Assembly (NCBI RefSeq): GCF_003025595.1
Contig: NZ_PYMI01000002.1
Coordinates: forward strand, 682,001-746,000
Direction: 5' to 3'
DNA from: Photobacterium ganghwense
GTDB taxonomy: Bacteria; Pseudomonadota; Gammaproteobacteria; Enterobacterales; Vibrionaceae
DNA: 64,000 nucleotides
This document shows, one piece after another, positions 62,234 through 64,000 of this stretch. Below the pieces are notes generated by a model. The model was not told the origin of the DNA. It searched no databases and worked only from the letters and a program-made list of their open reading frames with translations. The position numbers were made by a program, and so were the translations under genes. How positions within the stretch are numbered: position 1 is the stretch's first letter; each line of letters opens with the position of its first letter.

Positions 62234-62297
62234 GTATTGAGGTCTAGGACTATTAAGGCCTAGCATATTAGGTCTTAGTTGCTTAATTAAAGACCCG
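62234..62297. repeat. Degenerate 16-bp tandem array
   Basis: GTATTGAGGTCTAGGA (62234-62249), CTATTAAGGCCTAGCA (62250-62265), TATTAGGTCTTAGTTG (62266-62281) and a weaker fourth unit to 62297. Period 16. Confidence 0.7.
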
Positions 62298-62384
62298 ACA
62301 GCTTAAAGCACTCAGTGTTCAACGATAAATGCCTGCTACCCGAGTGCTTGCAAGGCATCTACCATAAAGGCTGCTCTAGCTGCG

Positions 62385-63494
62385 TTAGACACCATCTTCC
62401 TGATACAGGCGACGGCAGGCAGTGCCATCACGATGGAACAGATGGCAGCGATGCGCAGGAATACCAACCGAAAAACGTGCGCCGGAATCGATAGATAGAG
62501 TGTCTGACTGACGGTAGATGAAGTCTGCATCCACACCTTCCAGTTCCAGGTAAACCTGTGTCTCGTGGCCCAGTTTCTCGACAACCAAAACGCGGCCTTC
62601 AATGCAGGCATCACCGTCGTCGCAAGGCACCAGGTGTTCAGGGCGAACCCCTAAAGACATGCGGTCACCTTTGGTCACCGTCGTGCCATCAACCTGAATC
62701 CAGAATGCCTTGCCGTTCGCCATTTGTACCATCACTCGGTCACTTTCCACTTCTTCAATGAATACGCTCATGAAGTTCATCTTCGGTGAACCGATGAAAC
62801 CTGCGACGAAACGGTTTTGCGGATAATGGTATAGTTCCAGTGGTTTTCCGACCTGAGACACAAATCCGCCATCAAGTACCACAATCTTGTCTGCCAGAGT
62901 CATGGCTTCAACCTGATCGTGGGTAACGTAAATCATGGTGCAGCCCAGCTGCTTGTGTAGCTTGGCCAGTTCGATACGCATCTGCACACGCAGGGCAGCG
63001 TCGAGGTTAGAGAGTGGTTCATCAAGCAGGAAGACGTTAGGTTGTGCAACCAGTGTACGACCGATGGCCACACGCTGACGTTGGCCGCCAGACAAGGCTT
63101 TTGGCTTGCGCTCTAGCAGATGTCCGAGTTGAAGAATTTCTGCCGCGTGGTCAACACGACGTTTGATTTCAGCCTTATCGGCTTTGGCCAGTTTCATCCC
63201 GAATGACATGTTGTCAAACAGGTTGAGGTGAGGATACAAAGCGTAAGACTGGAAAACCATGCCGACTCCGCGCTGAGAGGGCGGCACGTCGTTCATGCGT
63301 TCTTCACCAATAAACAGGTCACCTGATGTGATGTCTTCCAGACCGGCGATACAACGTAGCAGGGTTGATTTACCGCAGCCCGATGGACCAACAAATACCA
63401 CAAATTCCCCTTCAGCGATGTCAAGATCGACATTCTTGGAAATCAGGTTATCTCCATACGCTTTACAAACGTTTCGTAAAGTCACACTCGTCAT
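62385..63494 (-). CDS. malK: Maltose/maltodextrin ABC transporter ATPase
   Basis: This 369-residue ATP-binding subunit powers MalFGK2 and in enterobacteria also restrains the activator MalT. Walker A is [11 protein letters not shown] (about residue 36), the signature [12 protein letters not shown], Walker [18 protein letters not shown] and the switch THDQVEAMT. The C-terminal OB-like regulatory domain (about 240-369; [26 protein letters not shown]) is complete. ATG at 63494 has AGAGGAT upstream. MalT-like boxes 320 bp or more upstream and lamB-malM nearby support malK over other CUT1 ATPases. malE is expected beyond the right edge, on the plus strand. Confidence 0.93.
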   Translation of the reverse strand: MTSVTLRNVCKAYGDNLISKNVDLDIAEGEFVVFVGPSGCGKSTLLRCIAGLEDITSGDLFIGEERMNDVPPSQRGVGMVFQSYALYPHLNLFDNMSFGMKLAKADKAEIKRRVDHAAEILQLGHLLERKPKALSGGQRQRVAIGRTLVAQPNVFLLDEPLSNLDAALRVQMRIELAKLHKQLGCTMIYVTHDQVEAMTLADKIVVLDGGFVSQVGKPLELYHYPQNRFVAGFIGSPKMNFMSVFIEEVESDRVMVQMANGKAFWIQVDGTTVTKGDRMSLGVRPEHLVPCDDGDACIEGRVLVVEKLGHETQVYLELEGVDADFIYRQSDTLSIDSGARFSVGIPAHRCHLFHRDGTACRRLYQEDGV

Positions 63495-63815
63495 CGAGCT
63501 TATCCTCTAAGTTTGTTGTTGCCTGCAAGGTGCAATGATATTCAGCTTGCACCTTACCGGTAAAGAATCCTGAACGGCAGTTGAAAAAAGGGGTAGCGTC
63601 ATCACACATCGCTGACGTGAAATGAAGCGCTACCCTGACTCAATCTACTCCATTTACTTCCCCAAGAAATAAAGTAGCCCTGTCGTCTCCAATAAAGTGG
63701 TCACAGTGAAAACAAAAATAAATCGTCAAAAGCGTCTTCAACTACCCCGATGAGTATGGAACCAATTTTACCCAGACGGGCAAGCTGAACATCCTCCTTA
63801 TTGATAAATAAAAAG

Positions 63816-63836
63816 GGGGATGAGGGGGGGAGGAGT
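63816..63836 (+). promoter_or_regulatory. Two adjacent MalT boxes
   Basis: GGGGATGAGG (63816-63825) is a perfect match to the MalT consensus GGGGAKGAGG. GGGGAGGAGT (63827-63836) matches 9 of 10. Confidence 0.85.
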
Positions 63837-63893
63837 ACATGGATCACACTTTATAAACCTGTACACCGATAATGAAAAAACGGCAGGTTACCA

Positions 63894-63909
63894 TGTGCGC
63901 ATAATCACA
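63894..63909. promoter_or_regulatory. CRP-type site (TGTGCGCATAATCACA)
   Basis: One mismatch to TGTGAN6TCACA, between MalT-like boxes, as in the E. coli malK-malE region where CRP and MalT act together. Confidence 0.7.
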
Positions 63910-63974
63910 AATGCACCTCATAATTAGATCTGCGTCACCATCCGAGATGACCAAGATCACGCTTTCAACTTAGA

Positions 63975-63984
63975 GGGGATGGGG
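63975..63984 (+). promoter_or_regulatory. MalT-like box at the right edge (GGGGATGGGG)
   Basis: Matches the MalT consensus at 9 of 10 positions, 16 bases from the window end. Confidence 0.65.
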
Positions 63985-64000
63985 GCGTAGGGCACAGGAT

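Larger units (their letters stand above)
61982..62384. other. Spacer between the small gene and malK
   Basis: 403 bp with a hairpin (62187-62214) and a degenerate 16-bp array (62234-62297). No coding frame is credible. Confidence 0.5.
63495..64000. promoter_or_regulatory. malK upstream region with MalT and CRP sites
   Basis: 506 bp to the window end. It has MalT-like boxes at 63816-63825, 63827-63836 and 63975-63984 and a CRP-like site at 63894-63909. The layout matches the divergent malK / malEFG control region of enterobacteria. Confidence 0.75.

Overview
The window looks like a metabolic region of a Vibrionaceae genome (Gammaproteobacteria). The gene content supports this: a mannitol operon mtlA-mtlD-mtlR with a CRP-type leader, maltoporin lamB with malM, malK with MalT boxes, a GntR-controlled 2-methylcitrate operon of the acnD/prpF type, dcuC-pepE, hpd, and several Vibrio-like small conserved proteins. 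In Vibrio cholerae the mannitol and maltose genes lie on chromosome II, so a second-chromosome origin is a reasonable inference but is not shown here. No rRNA, tRNA, IS element, phage gene or CRISPR array was seen. The left end cuts a Gfo/Idh/MocA oxidoreductase; the right end stops in the promoter region beyond malK.

Layout. 1-2.4 kb: an oxidoreductase divergent from mmsA/iolA, with a pair of matching palindromic boxes. 2.6-5.9 kb: an exported prolyl oligopeptidase and a lipoprotein. 5.9-9.7 kb (minus strand): FeS-type photolyase, cryptochrome DASH and a sugar O-acetyltransferase. 9.8-14.6 kb: a surface nuclease-like lipoprotein, then dcuC and pepE. 14.7-20.6 kb: DMT exporter/LysR pair, an alkylsulfatase with a small exported protein, and an AraC regulator. 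20.8-25.2 kb: DUF4382 lipoprotein, a three-gene minus-strand group, two GNAT acetyltransferases. 25.5-31.6 kb: M16 peptidase, DEDDh exonuclease, a DUF4442 protein behind a FadR-type operator, a second DMT exporter. 32.1-41.3 kb: the propionate operon (GntR regulator, prpB, prpC, acnD, prpF, prpE). 41.3-50.3 kb: stress and sensing genes (DUF4239, UspA, glutathione peroxidase, Aer-like receptor, CHAD protein) and hpd. 50.9-55 kb: the mannitol operon. 55.1-64 kb: the maltose/glycogen block (glgX, malM, lamB, malK) interrupted by a CPA1 antiporter.

How the genes work together. The window is dominated by uptake and breakdown of small carbon sources. Mannitol is phosphorylated during import by MtlA and oxidised by MtlD to fructose 6-phosphate. 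Maltodextrins cross the outer membrane by LamB and are pumped in by the MalK-powered transporter. Propionyl-CoA, including that from MmsA, would feed PrpC-AcnD-PrpF-PrpB to pyruvate and succinate.

The less expected signals lie between genes. At least seven intergenic regions hold short degenerate tandem arrays, four of them with a 16-bp period (19.7, 47.5, 54.2 and 62.2 kb). Both lamB and malM have leaders with mutually exclusive hairpins. The GntR regulator sits behind three exact copies of the 12-bp operator-like pattern ATTGTNNACAAT plus a fourth imperfect one. No wholly new multi-gene system was recognised.
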